DNA of 50,267 nt. Origin: Patescibacteria group bacterium (GTDB taxonomy: Bacteria > Patescibacteriota > Patescibacteriia > Magasanikbacterales > UBA922). The position numbers and the translations under genes were made by a program. This document shows positions 1 through 9,176 of this stretch, in pieces. The stretch covers positions 1-50,267 of the forward strand of contig JAHJIX010000011.1 in assembly GCA_018823045.1 (NCBI GenBank), written 5' to 3'. The stretch's first letter is position 1. The number at the start of each line of letters is the position of its first letter. The notes below the pieces were generated by a model. That model did no database searches, was not told the DNA's origin, and saw nothing but the letters and a program-made list of their open reading frames with translations.

Positions 1-1
1 G

Positions 2-175
2 AGAGAAAAAATTAAAAAGCTATCAAAAGTAACAACGAAAAAAGTTCTTTTAGATGATGCAAAAAAACAACTTCCGTTAAAAGAAAAAAAAGAGACAGAG
101 CTTTATTTCATAGGCAAAAATACTTATACTATAGAAAATAATATCAGCAACAAATTTCCCAACAAAAACTCCTAA
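2..175 (+). CDS. possible 3' end of a gene entering from the left edge
   Basis: A 57-codon lysine-rich open frame runs from the left edge to a TAA at 173-175. It could be the C-terminus of a plus-strand gene. It overlaps the end of the minus-strand membrane protein by about 100 bases, so one of the two ends may be wrong. No family is recognised. Confidence 0.25.
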   Translation, partial: REKIKKLSKVTTKKVLLDDAKKQLPLKEKKETELYFIGKNTYTIENNISNKFPNKNS

Positions 176-520
176 GGTATAAAAAGGTATCATAAGAGAA
201 AACCAATACATACAAAAAGGTCTTATAAAGAAACTATCCAAAATTTCAGAAAAACCAAATTCTAAACAAAGATGCTGTATTGTTTTAGAACATACCCACA
301 AAGAACTTCTTTCTTTGTATATTTTTTTTGTTTTTTTATAATCTTGAAAAAAAATAGTTCCATAAAATCCAAAATTTTCTCCCAAAGCTCCTGCGTATGC
401 TGCCAATATTCTATTTTGAGTCAAAAGAAAGAAAAAAGAAGCCGAAAAAACAGCAGCAAAAGTAGCAGCAATTTCTGCAGGAAAATATCGAAGAAACCAT
501 TCTTTTATTTTTTTCTTCAT
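77..520 (-). CDS. small multi-pass membrane protein, function unknown
   Basis: About 147 residues from the MKKKIKEWF start; a GTG/ATG five codons upstream is also possible. Three or four hydrophobic segments are visible, near residues 13-45 and 95-140. The first carries PAEI and an AAYAGALGENFGFYG stretch that looks like a conserved small family of bacterial membrane proteins. A charged stretch (about residues 60-75) separates the helices. There is no Shine-Dalgarno sequence, as for most AT-rich genes here. It lies downstream of the Nudix gene on the same strand. Function cannot be assigned. Confidence 0.6.
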   Translation of the reverse strand: MKKKIKEWFLRYFPAEIAATFAAVFSASFFFLLTQNRILAAYAGALGENFGFYGTIFFQDYKKTKKIYKERSSLWVCSKTIQHLCLEFGFSEILDSFFIRPFCMYWFSLMIPFYTLGVFVGKFVADIIFYSISIFAYEIKLCLFFFF

Positions 521-556
521 ATAAATAAACACCAAAAATACTATGATTTTTTAAGG

Positions 557-991
557 CTAATATATCACTCCACTCAAATAATTTTTGATTGTAAGCTCTG
601 TTGCTTCAAATAAATTCTTTGGTATATTATCTAAATCAAACCATTTCCATTCAAAACATTTATGAGGTTCCTTTACCAGAGCTTCTCCGCCTTGATAAAG
701 TCCCTTTACAGCAATATTGAGATAATGCTTTCCATCAGAATCAATATATCTCATTTCATCAGCAACAGAAATAAGTTCAAATGTATCGATATCTAAATCA
801 GTTTCTTCCTTGACTTCCCTTTTTGCGGTTTCAAAGATCTTTTCGCCAAATTCGAGATGTCCTCCAGGGAAAGACCACTCTCCGCTACCATGAGAAGCAG
901 CACGAAGACCAAGAAGTACTTGTCCCTTATCATTCAAAATCATAATTCCTACTCCTACTCGAGGGATTTTTTCTTTTGTATTTTTTTGCAT
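557..991 (-). CDS. Nudix hydrolase (MutT-like)
   Basis: 144 residues, normal for a single-domain Nudix enzyme. The Nudix box is clear: GGHLEFGE followed by the REVKEET core (about residues 43-66), which binds the metal and hydrolyses a nucleoside diphosphate linked to another group. The final G of the box is replaced by D. Residues 10-30 form the first beta strands with GLRAAS. This subgroup usually acts on (d)NTPs or oxidised nucleotides, but substrate cannot be read from sequence. It stands alone, with AT-rich spacers on both sides. Confidence 0.88.
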   Translation of the reverse strand: MQKNTKEKIPRVGVGIMILNDKGQVLLGLRAASHGSGEWSFPGGHLEFGEKIFETAKREVKEETDLDIDTFELISVADEMRYIDSDGKHYLNIAVKGLYQGGEALVKEPHKCFEWKWFDLDNIPKNLFEATELTIKNYLSGVIY

Positions 992-1086
992 AATAAAATT
1001 AGTTAATAAAAATTTCGTTTTTTCAAAAAAATTATTCTTCCTTTAGCAATAATTCGTATTTTGTCTTAAAGTTTGTATTGTGATCT

Positions 1087-1450
1087 TTATTGAAATTTGA
1101 GAAACTTTTTGCCGTCTGTTAATCCAATTCTATTTTTGTAAGCGGTATAACTATTATCCACTTTATTTTCTTCCATAAAAAAGCGAAAATCGTTTATTTT
1201 AAAAACAAAAACATCTTTAATTTTTACAAAAAACTTTTCTCTCAATTCTTTTTCTTGGAGCAACAAATCAATGACTTTTTCATCAATATTTTCTACCAAA
1301 TCCAAAAGAAGAATTTGATTTAACTCTGTTTTATCTTCGTTCCAAAGTCTTTCATCAGATTTTAAGACTTTGAGTATCGATTGTTTTATTTTTGCTTGTT
1401 CCGTAGTGTCATCCTTAAAAGTAAAAGTTTGTATTGAGTATAAAGTATTT
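1087..1450 (-). pseudogene. relic of a type III DNA methyltransferase (Mod) N-terminus, copy 1
   Basis: The continuous frame reads ...LKSDERLWNEDKTELNQ, then LVENIDEKVIDLLLQEKE and an AYKNRIGLTDG segment, ending at TAA 1087. This order (an N-terminal helical region, then FFVKI..VFVF and TAYKNRIGLT) matches the start of type III restriction-modification Mod proteins. The catalytic motifs (DPPY, FxGxG) are missing because the frame stops just after IGLTDG. No good start codon exists in frame; a TTG at 1305 is possible. It is a truncated remnant. The segment 1308-1395 is repeated at 2498-2584. Confidence 0.6.
1308..1395. repeat. direct repeat, copy 1 (Mod relic)
   Basis: About 88 bases matching 2498-2584 at roughly 85 percent by eye, in the same orientation. 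Both encode the LK(S/A)DERLWNED(K/N)TELNQ segment of a Mod-like N-terminus on the minus strand. The two copies bracket the RhuM-Fic gene. Confidence 0.75.
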
Positions 1451-1454
1451 CTCT

Positions 1455-2417
1455 TTATTTTTCAAAATTAAGTAAAAGCAAAATAATGCCAATCATTTTG
1501 TCTTTATCTTTTGGATCAGATTCTGCAATAAGTATTGTTAAAGTTGCTAAAGTTTCTGGAGTTATTTTTGATTGAAAGTTAAATCCTGCTTTTTGCAAAA
1601 ACCAGACAAAAGCAAAGGCTCCGCTTCGTTTGTTCCCGTCGTTAAAAGGATGATTTTTTATGATGAAATACAGAAGATGAGCGGATTTTTCTTCTAAAGT
1701 TTCATAAGCATCTTGTCCAAAAATGGTTTGAAAAACATTACCTACAATTCCTGTCAAGCTCCCTTTGTGCTTTTCCTGTGCAAACATTTTTGTTGCTTCT
1801 TTTTTGTCTATCAAATCTTTTTTAAGTTTTTGCAAATCATTTTGCAATTCTTCTGCCGTGATTTGAATTTCCTTTTTTGTTCCTTGCTTTGGAAAACTAG
1901 CTTTATCATAGCTATCGAGCGAAAACCAAGTATAAGAAAAAGATTTTATAAGTTCCAAAATATCACTTGTTTGTACATTTTGATTATTTTGAGCTAATAA
2001 TTTTATATTTTCAACAGCTCTTAAAAATGCTTGATGATTTTTTTCTATTCTGTTTGGATTAATTGTAAAACCTTGAGTAATATGCTCTTTTAAGGTTTTG
2101 GTTGCCCATTTACGAAATTCAACAGCTTTTGACGATTTTGTCCTATACCCAACTGCCAAAATAATATCTAATGAGTAAAATTTTACTGGTTTATCAGAAT
2201 TTGCAATGTGCAAATTTTGCACATTGCTTTTTTCAATAATTTCTTTGGTTTTAAATAAATTATTAATATGTTTTGTTATTACCGATCTTTCAATGCCAAA
2301 AATAAAAGCAATTTGAGCTTGTGTCGCCCAGATAGTTTCATTCTCAAAATCTTGACGAAGCTCTAATGCTCCATCTTTTGTTTGATAAATAGCTAATTTG
2401 TTGTTTTCTTGTTTCAT
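1455..2417 (-). CDS. RhuM-family / Fic (Doc-type) fusion protein
   Basis: 320 residues. The N-terminal part (about 8-120) looks like the virulence RhuM family: WATQAQIAFIF, then a helix-turn-helix-like GIERSVITKHINNLF and GYRTKSSKAVEFRKWA. The C-terminal part is a Fic/Doc domain with HPFNDGNKRSG at 256-266; the histidine, D260 and N262 of the active loop are intact. Fic proteins transfer AMP or phosphate to target proteins, and Doc-type members are often toxins. No separate antitoxin gene is visible next to it. The ORF starts with ATG at 2417 and is flanked by two copies of a methylase relic, suggesting it is an inserted cargo gene of a broken restriction-modification locus. Confidence 0.85.
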   Translation of the reverse strand: MKQENNKLAIYQTKDGALELRQDFENETIWATQAQIAFIFGIERSVITKHINNLFKTKEIIEKSNVQNLHIANSDKPVKFYSLDIILAVGYRTKSSKAVEFRKWATKTLKEHITQGFTINPNRIEKNHQAFLRAVENIKLLAQNNQNVQTSDILELIKSFSYTWFSLDSYDKASFPKQGTKKEIQITAEELQNDLQKLKKDLIDKKEATKMFAQEKHKGSLTGIVGNVFQTIFGQDAYETLEEKSAHLLYFIIKNHPFNDGNKRSGAFAFVWFLQKAGFNFQSKITPETLATLTILIAESDPKDKDKMIGIILLLLNFEK

Positions 2418-2474
2418 AATTATTTCTCACTGTTATAGAACTCATCCGTCAAACTCTAATCTTCTTTTGAAATA

Positions 2475-2606
2475 TTACATTTTGAGTCTGCCATTAAGGA
2501 GAGTTTGGTTTAACTCTGTGTTATCTTCATTCCAAAGTCTTTCATCAGCTTTTAAGACTTTGAATATCAATTTTTTTCGTTTTGCATTGTTTATAGTAAC
2601 CACCAT
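2475..2606 (-). pseudogene. relic of a type III Mod N-terminus, copy 2
   Basis: A 43-codon frame (ATG at 2606, TAA at 2475-2477) whose middle part repeats copy 1: LIFKVLKADERLWNED then NTELNQTLL. It then diverges and stops. It lies directly upstream of the RhuM-Fic gene and overlaps the repeat at 2498-2584. Too short to be a methylase; most likely a decayed or partly duplicated 5' end. Confidence 0.5.
2498..2584. repeat. direct repeat, copy 2 (Mod relic)
   Basis: Partner of the copy at 1308-1395; see there. Differences are scattered single bases, so the duplication is not recent or has been free to drift. Confidence 0.75.
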
Positions 2607-2651
2607 TTATAAATTAAAAGGTTTATTCATATACAATTTATCATTCATCAT

Positions 2652-3674
2652 TTACCTCAAATACCTATTCACATTCCCCAAATGTGCATCATAATTTTTT
2701 GCATAGTAAACAGTCCCTTCCATATCCGTAAGAAAGTAATAATAATCATTTTTATCTGGATAAATAGCCGCTTTAATCGCCTCTATACCCGGATTTGAAA
2801 TAGGACTTGGTGGAAGATCTCTATATTTATAGGTATTCCAAAGTGAATCAACCGCGCGTTGATTTGCATCCGTAAACACATCACCTTTGTCATCAAAAAT
2901 ATAATGCACCGTAGAATCCGCCTGCATTCCCATACCATCATCAAGTCGCTTCCAAAAGATATCAGCAACTTTTGCCATATCAACCTTTGATTGAACCTCA
3001 CGCTGAACAAGACTTGCTACGGTCATTACTTCATGAATTGTTCGTCCTGAATCTTTTATTTCCTCTAACATTTCTATGCTGAGAAGCCCCTCTTGATAAA
3101 CAAGCAGCTTACGAACAATTTCTTCAAGACTTGCATCAGCAAAAACTCGAAAAGTATTCATCGCCAAGTACCCCTCATAAGAAACATTTTTTGGTTTATT
3201 TTTGATAATACTCAAATCATAAAATACTTCACTTCCCCCACCATATTCTGCCGGTTTTCCAAGCAAAGTAAAAACTTCTTCTTCTGTAGCAATTCCTTCT
3301 GCCTCAAAATAACGAGCAATATCCCAAAGATTCCATCCTGGCAGAAGTGTGATCGTACGCTCTTCTTTTGACACCTTCTGAATTATAGCCTCAGCAAGTC
3401 GAGCAATAGTTACGGGAGCCTCTACTCTATGCATTCCAACCTTCACCTGTTTGTCATATTTTTTGAGTGCCATGAATTTGAGAAAAAGTTCCTCTGATTC
3501 AATCACCCCACTTTCTACTAAACGATTCGCCAAATCTGAAAGCCCTGCTTCTGTTACTTCAAAAGTAGCCTCCTCTACAAGCGTTGTTTTGTAAATTTTG
3601 TGATACGTCGAATATCCTGCAAGAATTCCGATAATTACGATAAGTAAAATTACTTTTTTTATTATTTTTTTCAT
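2652..3674 (-). CDS. mltG: endolytic murein transglycosylase MltG
   Basis: 340 residues, the usual length. Residues 1-22 form an N-terminal membrane anchor (KKVILLIVIIGILAG). A LysM-like part with LLPGWNLWDIARYFEAEGI follows, and then the YceG catalytic domain with TVASLVQRE (about 218-226), GMGMQADSTVHYIF and LPPSPISNPG. In the family this loop is usually ASIVEKE. Here the first of the two acidic positions is Q and the second is E, so the catalytic residue needs an alignment. MltG cuts nascent glycan strands to end peptidoglycan synthesis. It starts 3 bases after the giant upstream gene and is probably last in an envelope operon. Confidence 0.93.
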   Translation of the reverse strand: MKKIIKKVILLIVIIGILAGYSTYHKIYKTTLVEEATFEVTEAGLSDLANRLVESGVIESEELFLKFMALKKYDKQVKVGMHRVEAPVTIARLAEAIIQKVSKEERTITLLPGWNLWDIARYFEAEGIATEEEVFTLLGKPAEYGGGSEVFYDLSIIKNKPKNVSYEGYLAMNTFRVFADASLEEIVRKLLVYQEGLLSIEMLEEIKDSGRTIHEVMTVASLVQREVQSKVDMAKVADIFWKRLDDGMGMQADSTVHYIFDDKGDVFTDANQRAVDSLWNTYKYRDLPPSPISNPGIEAIKAAIYPDKNDYYYFLTDMEGTVYYAKNYDAHLGNVNRYLR

Positions 3675-3677
3675 AGA

Positions 3678-6600
3678 TTAGTTATTATTTAATGCATCAA
3701 CCATTTCTTTTGCGGTTAACATATTTGGAGTAAATTTTTTATATATTTGATTCAATATTTCTTGCAAATCAAGTGACTTGTCTCTCAACATTTTTGCCAA
3801 AATCTTTCTTTGTCCAGCAAAAAATGTATCATTATGAGTAAACTCCGCACTATTTTCTCTATTATGCTGACGCTCATGTGTTAGTATAGAAATAAAATCT
3901 TCCAAAAACTTTTGCACTTTCACATCACTCACAGGTAATTTTTGTTCTATTATGGTCGATAATACTCGTCCTTCACCTTCAACGTAGGGTAAATTAAACC
4001 CAATTGTTTCAGAATTTTGAAAAGCATGTGCAAGAGTTCCATCAAAATTAAAATAAAATTGAAATTGCAATTCATTTGCATCTATAAAAGACTTCAAAGC
4101 TTCTGCTAAATACTGATAAGCATAATATACTGATGCTTTTTCTTCAAGTTCTTGATTTTTTGGCAAAGCTCTATCCAAAAGAATGCTCGTTTCATGTGTT
4201 CCAAAAACACGTTCCGCTTCCCTAAGATTACTTGCCTTTTCTCTTTTTCTTTCTTTTCCTTTTTTTAATCGTTGTTTTAAATCTTCAGACAAGATATCTG
4301 ATTCAAGTAATTCAGGGTGTTTTTCTACATAATCTCCCAAATCAACGAGAGCTAATCTACCTCCCTCTATATTAACAGATGGAATACTTACAAGTAAAGC
4401 TATAAAAGCATTATCATCATACAAATATTTTTCTATATTTGAAATTTTTCCTCCATTGACAATAAAGTCCACATCTCTTTGTATATCTGAAGAGATAGGA
4501 AGCTTTCTCTCAAAAAAATCGTACGGCAAATTTTTTATTGCAACATCTCCACGAAGTACTGATTGCAAGTACGACTCAAAAATAAGTCCACGAACATATT
4601 CTTGCAATATCGGCAAAACCTCTTGTTTTTTTGCAATATCTCCACGAGATTTAATCAACTTAATACTTGCAGGAATATCAAGAACTATACCATTTTCTTC
4701 TACATATTCTTGAAATACTTTTGGTAATTCTCCCAAGATTTCTTTATCAAGTTCTTTTATAAACAATCCATTTTGTGTCAAAGCATTTTCTTTTGCTCCA
4801 AAAAGCTTCATAATACCAAACTCTGGAACCTGTACTTCCGCCAAAAGTGGTCTTTCGCTATTTATTTCTGTTTCCCCAAAATTTAATGCAACGCTCTTTC
4901 TATCAATAAGACTACCATAAGACATACAAGCACTTTTACAAATGGCCGCTTCAATTTCTGGCATATCTGTATCTACTTTTTTTCTTATACATGTGCCGGT
5001 ATAAACTTCCATTTTTTCAGCGATATGCACAGAAAAATCAATAATATTATCTTCAAAATCTTTAACAGGTTCTATTTTAAGATAATACACCGTTCCATTT
5101 CCTTTTGACGTCTTTATAAAGACTTCTTTTGCATTGCCAAAAATAGTAAAAAAACCTTGCCCAAATTTTCCAACCATTGTTTCTGAATCTTTTTTACTAC
5201 TTTCATTAGGGATAAGAAGATAATTAATTATTGTATTTAAATCCATTCCAACAGGATCAGTTGTTTCAATAATCAAATCACTTACCTCATATATTTTTTC
5301 TTCAAAAAGTTTTTGTATCTTTTCTATAGAACTTTCATCAATAACTTGAGATCCATACGTTAAAAATATATCATTTAACACGCTTATTATTTCCTCAAAA
5401 ACTTCCTGTTCAAAAGGTCCATATCCTATTTTTTCTTCCACTTTATCCAATAACCAAGCATCAAAGTTATTTTCTTCAACACGAGAAGAAAGCACTGTTT
5501 TTATCAAAGTAAAAATTTCTTCTTTTGTTAATTCTTTTTTTCCTTTTTCCAAATAAGTTTCAATAGAAACTTTTGGAACCTCGAGCAAAGAATCTTTTAT
5601 ACTCTCTATATCTGATACCGTAAAAAATGATTCTCCATTTTCTTTTTTTAATTCCAGAAGATAGGACAAAAAATCTTGTAATTTCTCATGAGAGATCACA
5701 TCAAAATCATTTAAAAAAGAACTTACTTGTATTTCAAATTGATTATCAACTAATTCACGAAAAGAATACTTTTCTTTTGCAATTACAGATATAGCCTCCC
5801 AAATTTTTCTTTTTGAAATAGAACCTTCTCCTTCTTTCACCGCATCTAAGCTGTTTTGCAAAAGCTCTCGAAGCCAAAGATAATCATCATTGACAATCTG
5901 ATTATTCGTAGAATGCATTATGTCTCGCATCGCTTTACTTGCATCTACTCCTTCTTGAGATTCTTGAGCAAAATCTACAAGTTCCTCACTTGTCCCATTA
6001 TGCCCTGAAAAATAACTTTCATTGTCTTTTTTTGCTTGTACGAGAGTACTCAGCATTATTTGATTGTCATAATTTTCTGGATTGATACTTTCTTCATTTT
6101 CTCTTTCGGAGAGGATTTCTCCTCCTTCTAATATATACATAAGATAGGCTCGAGCATCCTTTGATACGTGAGCATAATTTACGGTTTTTAGAGATTTTTG
6201 AATATGCTCCCCATGTATAAAATGGCCTCCATGATGCTTGCGTATTTCTTTTGCAATTTTTAGAATCTCAGGGATATCTAAATGTATAATCTTTTTAAAG
6301 AAAATTTCATAAATACGAAAAAAAGCTTTTTGATCTATTCCATCTAAAAACGAAGGAATAAACTCATTTGGATTTTCTTGGAGTAAGTCACCACCTAAAT
6401 CAAAAAAAATCCTCAAAAATTTATTAAAAACAAGAAATAGCTTTTTATCATACTTAGCAAAATCTTTCTGTATTTCAGATATGGAACACATATTATTTAA
6501 GTTCATCAAGCTATGATGATATTCATAAACTAATATATATTCAGCAGAACCATAACCCTTAAACAAATCTACATACTCTTCAAGAAAAGAAAACCACTCC

Positions 6601-9146
6601 ACCAAAACCTCCTTATGTTCTAATTCTTTTAAAAAAACATACCACCTCTTTACATCAATTTGAGAGAGATATGGAGTACGACCTAAATTGAAATCCTTGA
6701 GTAAATCGCTTATTTCATCATTTAAATCAAAAATGTTTTCATTTGAAAATATTAAACTTTTTGCCTTCAATACTATTTCTGTTTTCTTTTCTTCAGTTAC
6801 AAACGCATAATCTTTTCTCATCCTCATTCCTTCTCCAAATTCTTTTTCATGTGCTAAATCATGATCTTGTTCTTCTATAATCATATCAAGCATTTCTTCT
6901 ACCCTTTGTAACATTTTCTTTCGAATAATAGTATCCTGTATATGTTCAGGATACTCAAATAATGTTCTAAATTCAAACGTATCTGTATAACCAGAATTTT
7001 TACAAATACTTGCAAACACTCCTTCATCTAGGGGTATTTTTTCAACATCACCAACCTCATAGGTTTCTAAAGCAGTTTCAGCTAATTCTCTAGAGATATG
7101 ATTCTCTTGTTTTTCTATCCTCCCCCAATCTTCATCCTCCCCCATTCCTTCTCCCAAATCACCAAGATAAACATTCAAAATCGCAGGCTGATCCTTATAT
7201 CTCTCAAAAACTTCTTCATCAAAAATAATATTTTTCCCTTCACGAATAAGAACCTCATCAGAACCTTCTTTAAATTTTGCCGTAAATAATGTAAACCCCT
7301 TTTTAGATTTAAAATTCAAAACTTGGGAAATTCCTTCAATTTGCTCCAAACTTCCCTCGATAAGTGAAGGATGGATGTAATGTGCGTTTTCTATATCCAA
7401 ATGCAAAAAGTCTTTTCCGTTTGGTAAAAATATATACTCCTCACCTCCATACTCTTCTGAAAAACTTTTTTTAAAAAAATATACAACATTCTCATCTCGC
7501 TTATTACTTTTATTTCTTTCTTGTAATTTTTGCAAAACAGGTATAAGTGTATTACTTAAAGCCAATCTTTGTTCTATCGTTAAATCAGAAATAAAAATAT
7601 TTTGTATTATTTCTTGTAATGAATCAATGGCTACTTTATCTATTGCCAATTCACTCCGACTTTCTGGCAAAGAACAATCCAAAGGAAAATCCAACACTAA
7701 TTCCTCAAAAATATTTTCTCCTACAACATCAAAACTCTCAATACTAATACCATTTACAAGCAAAGAAACTTTTGATTTATTCGTAATATTTTGATTCCAT
7801 TCTATTTTTGTCCTTTCTCCTGCTAAAGATTCGAAATCTTCTCGCTTATTTATTGTTTCTTCATTCACTACAATATCTCCTTGACTATTATATTTCAAAA
7901 GATCTCTGCACAACTCTTCTGCATTTTTATTATCCAAGCCTTCCGCCTCTACTTCAATTTTTGTCCCCTGTGGAAGTTCATCATTCCTTTCGAAATTTAC
8001 AAAAATATCACCAGTTCTTTCATGAATTCGAAAGGTAAGGATATGTCCTTCTTTTCCATTTGAAGTAGAAACCCGAACAAAATCACTTTCTTTTTTGAGA
8101 TGAGAAAAAACCGTATAAAAACCAACCCCAAATCTTCCAATAGTTTCCTTTCCACTTTTTCCCGAAATTTTTGGAATAATTAATTTTTCCAAAAGAATAT
8201 ATGGATTCATTCCTTGTCCATAATCTTGAACAGAATAACCATTCCCTGAAATACTCACATCCACCGATAATTCTGAATTTCCATTTGCATCAATGGCATT
8301 AGAAATAAGCTCAATAACTGAACGATTTTTTTCTGCTGATTGAGAATGAATATCATGTTCAATATCTGCAGCTTTCCATTTTCTTGTTTTATCACCCAAA
8401 ATACTTCCTAATAACTCCGATTCTTTTTCTTCTCGAAAATACAAATCCCGAATATCTTCATTAACATTCAAATAACGAGCATACTCTGTATATTTTTTTT
8501 GTAAAGGATGATTGATACTTTGAAACAATTCTACCCATTCTTCAATTTCTTCTTTTGGAATAAAGATTTTATTTTTTTCACAAGACAATAAAAGTGTATC
8601 GATAACCTCTTCCTCTGAAAAACCTTGATTCAATTTTTTCATTTCATTCACAATTTGTAAACGAATATGTTCAAAAGGAACACTAAGCTCTACATATTTT
8701 CGTAGCTCTAATAAAAAAGAATCAATCTCTTTATTCAACTGCAAATATGCACTTGCAACAAGTGTTTCAGTATATCCAATCAATTGATTTAAAGGAATCC
8801 ATTTTTTTAATTTTTCATCACCTTCAATACCATCACTATAATTCTCCAAAAAACTTTCTCGAATACTATTTAACTGCTCAGGAGAAAGCGTACTTATTTC
8901 ACGAAAAGAGACTTGAAAATGTTCTTGAAGCGTATCATTAACTCTCTTACGAACATCCTGAATACTTGGCATAAGCTTCCTTAATTCTTCTCGACTTAGT
9001 TTATATATATCAATTCCCTCTACTCTCAAAACATCCATCAAAAAATGATTCGCTTCATGAAGATTCATAACATCAAAAGATTCAGATTGTTCTGAAGACT
9101 TTTTTATTATTTTTTCCTGATGTATTCCTTTAAAATTGACAGTCAT
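3678..9146 (-). CDS. giant protein with two Hsp90-type ATPase domains and a C-terminal HExxH motif
   Basis: 1822 residues. First GHKL/Hsp90-like ATPase: N-box with E279, N283 and D286 (VIELISNAIDA), G1 box DYGQGM (308-313), G2 GRFGVGFYTVF (337-347). Second: N-box LRELLQNSLDAV (1092-1103), then about 190 helical, charged residues, then DPVGMDL (1297-1303) and GKFGQGFFTIF (1326-1336). The second nucleotide site is therefore split by an insertion. The C-terminus has THERQH (HExxH at 1757-1761) with another His at 1771, like a zinc peptidase. No signal peptide or membrane helix is visible, so it is probably cytoplasmic. It sits 30 bases after the nucleotidyltransferase and 3 before mltG. Function unknown; an ATP-driven clamp or chaperone is inference. 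Confidence 0.85.
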   Translation of the reverse strand: MTVNFKGIHQEKIIKKSSEQSESFDVMNLHEANHFLMDVLRVEGIDIYKLSREELRKLMPSIQDVRKRVNDTLQEHFQVSFREISTLSPEQLNSIRESFLENYSDGIEGDEKLKKWIPLNQLIGYTETLVASAYLQLNKEIDSFLLELRKYVELSVPFEHIRLQIVNEMKKLNQGFSEEEVIDTLLLSCEKNKIFIPKEEIEEWVELFQSINHPLQKKYTEYARYLNVNEDIRDLYFREEKESELLGSILGDKTRKWKAADIEHDIHSQSAEKNRSVIELISNAIDANGNSELSVDVSISGNGYSVQDYGQGMNPYILLEKLIIPKISGKSGKETIGRFGVGFYTVFSHLKKESDFVRVSTSNGKEGHILTFRIHERTGDIFVNFERNDELPQGTKIEVEAEGLDNKNAEELCRDLLKYNSQGDIVVNEETINKREDFESLAGERTKIEWNQNITNKSKVSLLVNGISIESFDVVGENIFEELVLDFPLDCSLPESRSELAIDKVAIDSLQEIIQNIFISDLTIEQRLALSNTLIPVLQKLQERNKSNKRDENVVYFFKKSFSEEYGGEEYIFLPNGKDFLHLDIENAHYIHPSLIEGSLEQIEGISQVLNFKSKKGFTLFTAKFKEGSDEVLIREGKNIIFDEEVFERYKDQPAILNVYLGDLGEGMGEDEDWGRIEKQENHISRELAETALETYEVGDVEKIPLDEGVFASICKNSGYTDTFEFRTLFEYPEHIQDTIIRKKMLQRVEEMLDMIIEEQDHDLAHEKEFGEGMRMRKDYAFVTEEKKTEIVLKAKSLIFSNENIFDLNDEISDLLKDFNLGRTPYLSQIDVKRWYVFLKELEHKEVLVEWFSFLEEYVDLFKGYGSAEYILVYEYHHSLMNLNNMCSISEIQKDFAKYDKKLFLVFNKFLRIFFDLGGDLLQENPNEFIPSFLDGIDQKAFFRIYEIFFKKIIHLDIPEILKIAKEIRKHHGGHFIHGEHIQKSLKTVNYAHVSKDARAYLMYILEGGEILSERENEESINPENYDNQIMLSTLVQAKKDNESYFSGHNGTSEELVDFAQESQEGVDASKAMRDIMHSTNNQIVNDDYLWLRELLQNSLDAVKEGEGSISKRKIWEAISVIAKEKYSFRELVDNQFEIQVSSFLNDFDVISHEKLQDFLSYLLELKKENGESFFTVSDIESIKDSLLEVPKVSIETYLEKGKKELTKEEIFTLIKTVLSSRVEENNFDAWLLDKVEEKIGYGPFEQEVFEEIISVLNDIFLTYGSQVIDESSIEKIQKLFEEKIYEVSDLIIETTDPVGMDLNTIINYLLIPNESSKKDSETMVGKFGQGFFTIFGNAKEVFIKTSKGNGTVYYLKIEPVKDFEDNIIDFSVHIAEKMEVYTGTCIRKKVDTDMPEIEAAICKSACMSYGSLIDRKSVALNFGETEINSERPLLAEVQVPEFGIMKLFGAKENALTQNGLFIKELDKEILGELPKVFQEYVEENGIVLDIPASIKLIKSRGDIAKKQEVLPILQEYVRGLIFESYLQSVLRGDVAIKNLPYDFFERKLPISSDIQRDVDFIVNGGKISNIEKYLYDDNAFIALLVSIPSVNIEGGRLALVDLGDYVEKHPELLESDILSEDLKQRLKKGKERKREKASNLREAERVFGTHETSILLDRALPKNQELEEKASVYYAYQYLAEALKSFIDANELQFQFYFNFDGTLAHAFQNSETIGFNLPYVEGEGRVLSTIIEQKLPVSDVKVQKFLEDFISILTHERQHNRENSAEFTHNDTFFAGQRKILAKMLRDKSLDLQEILNQIYKKFTPNMLTAKEMVDALNNN

Positions 9147-9176
9147 ATGATTGAAATGAAAATTTAAAATTTTTAG

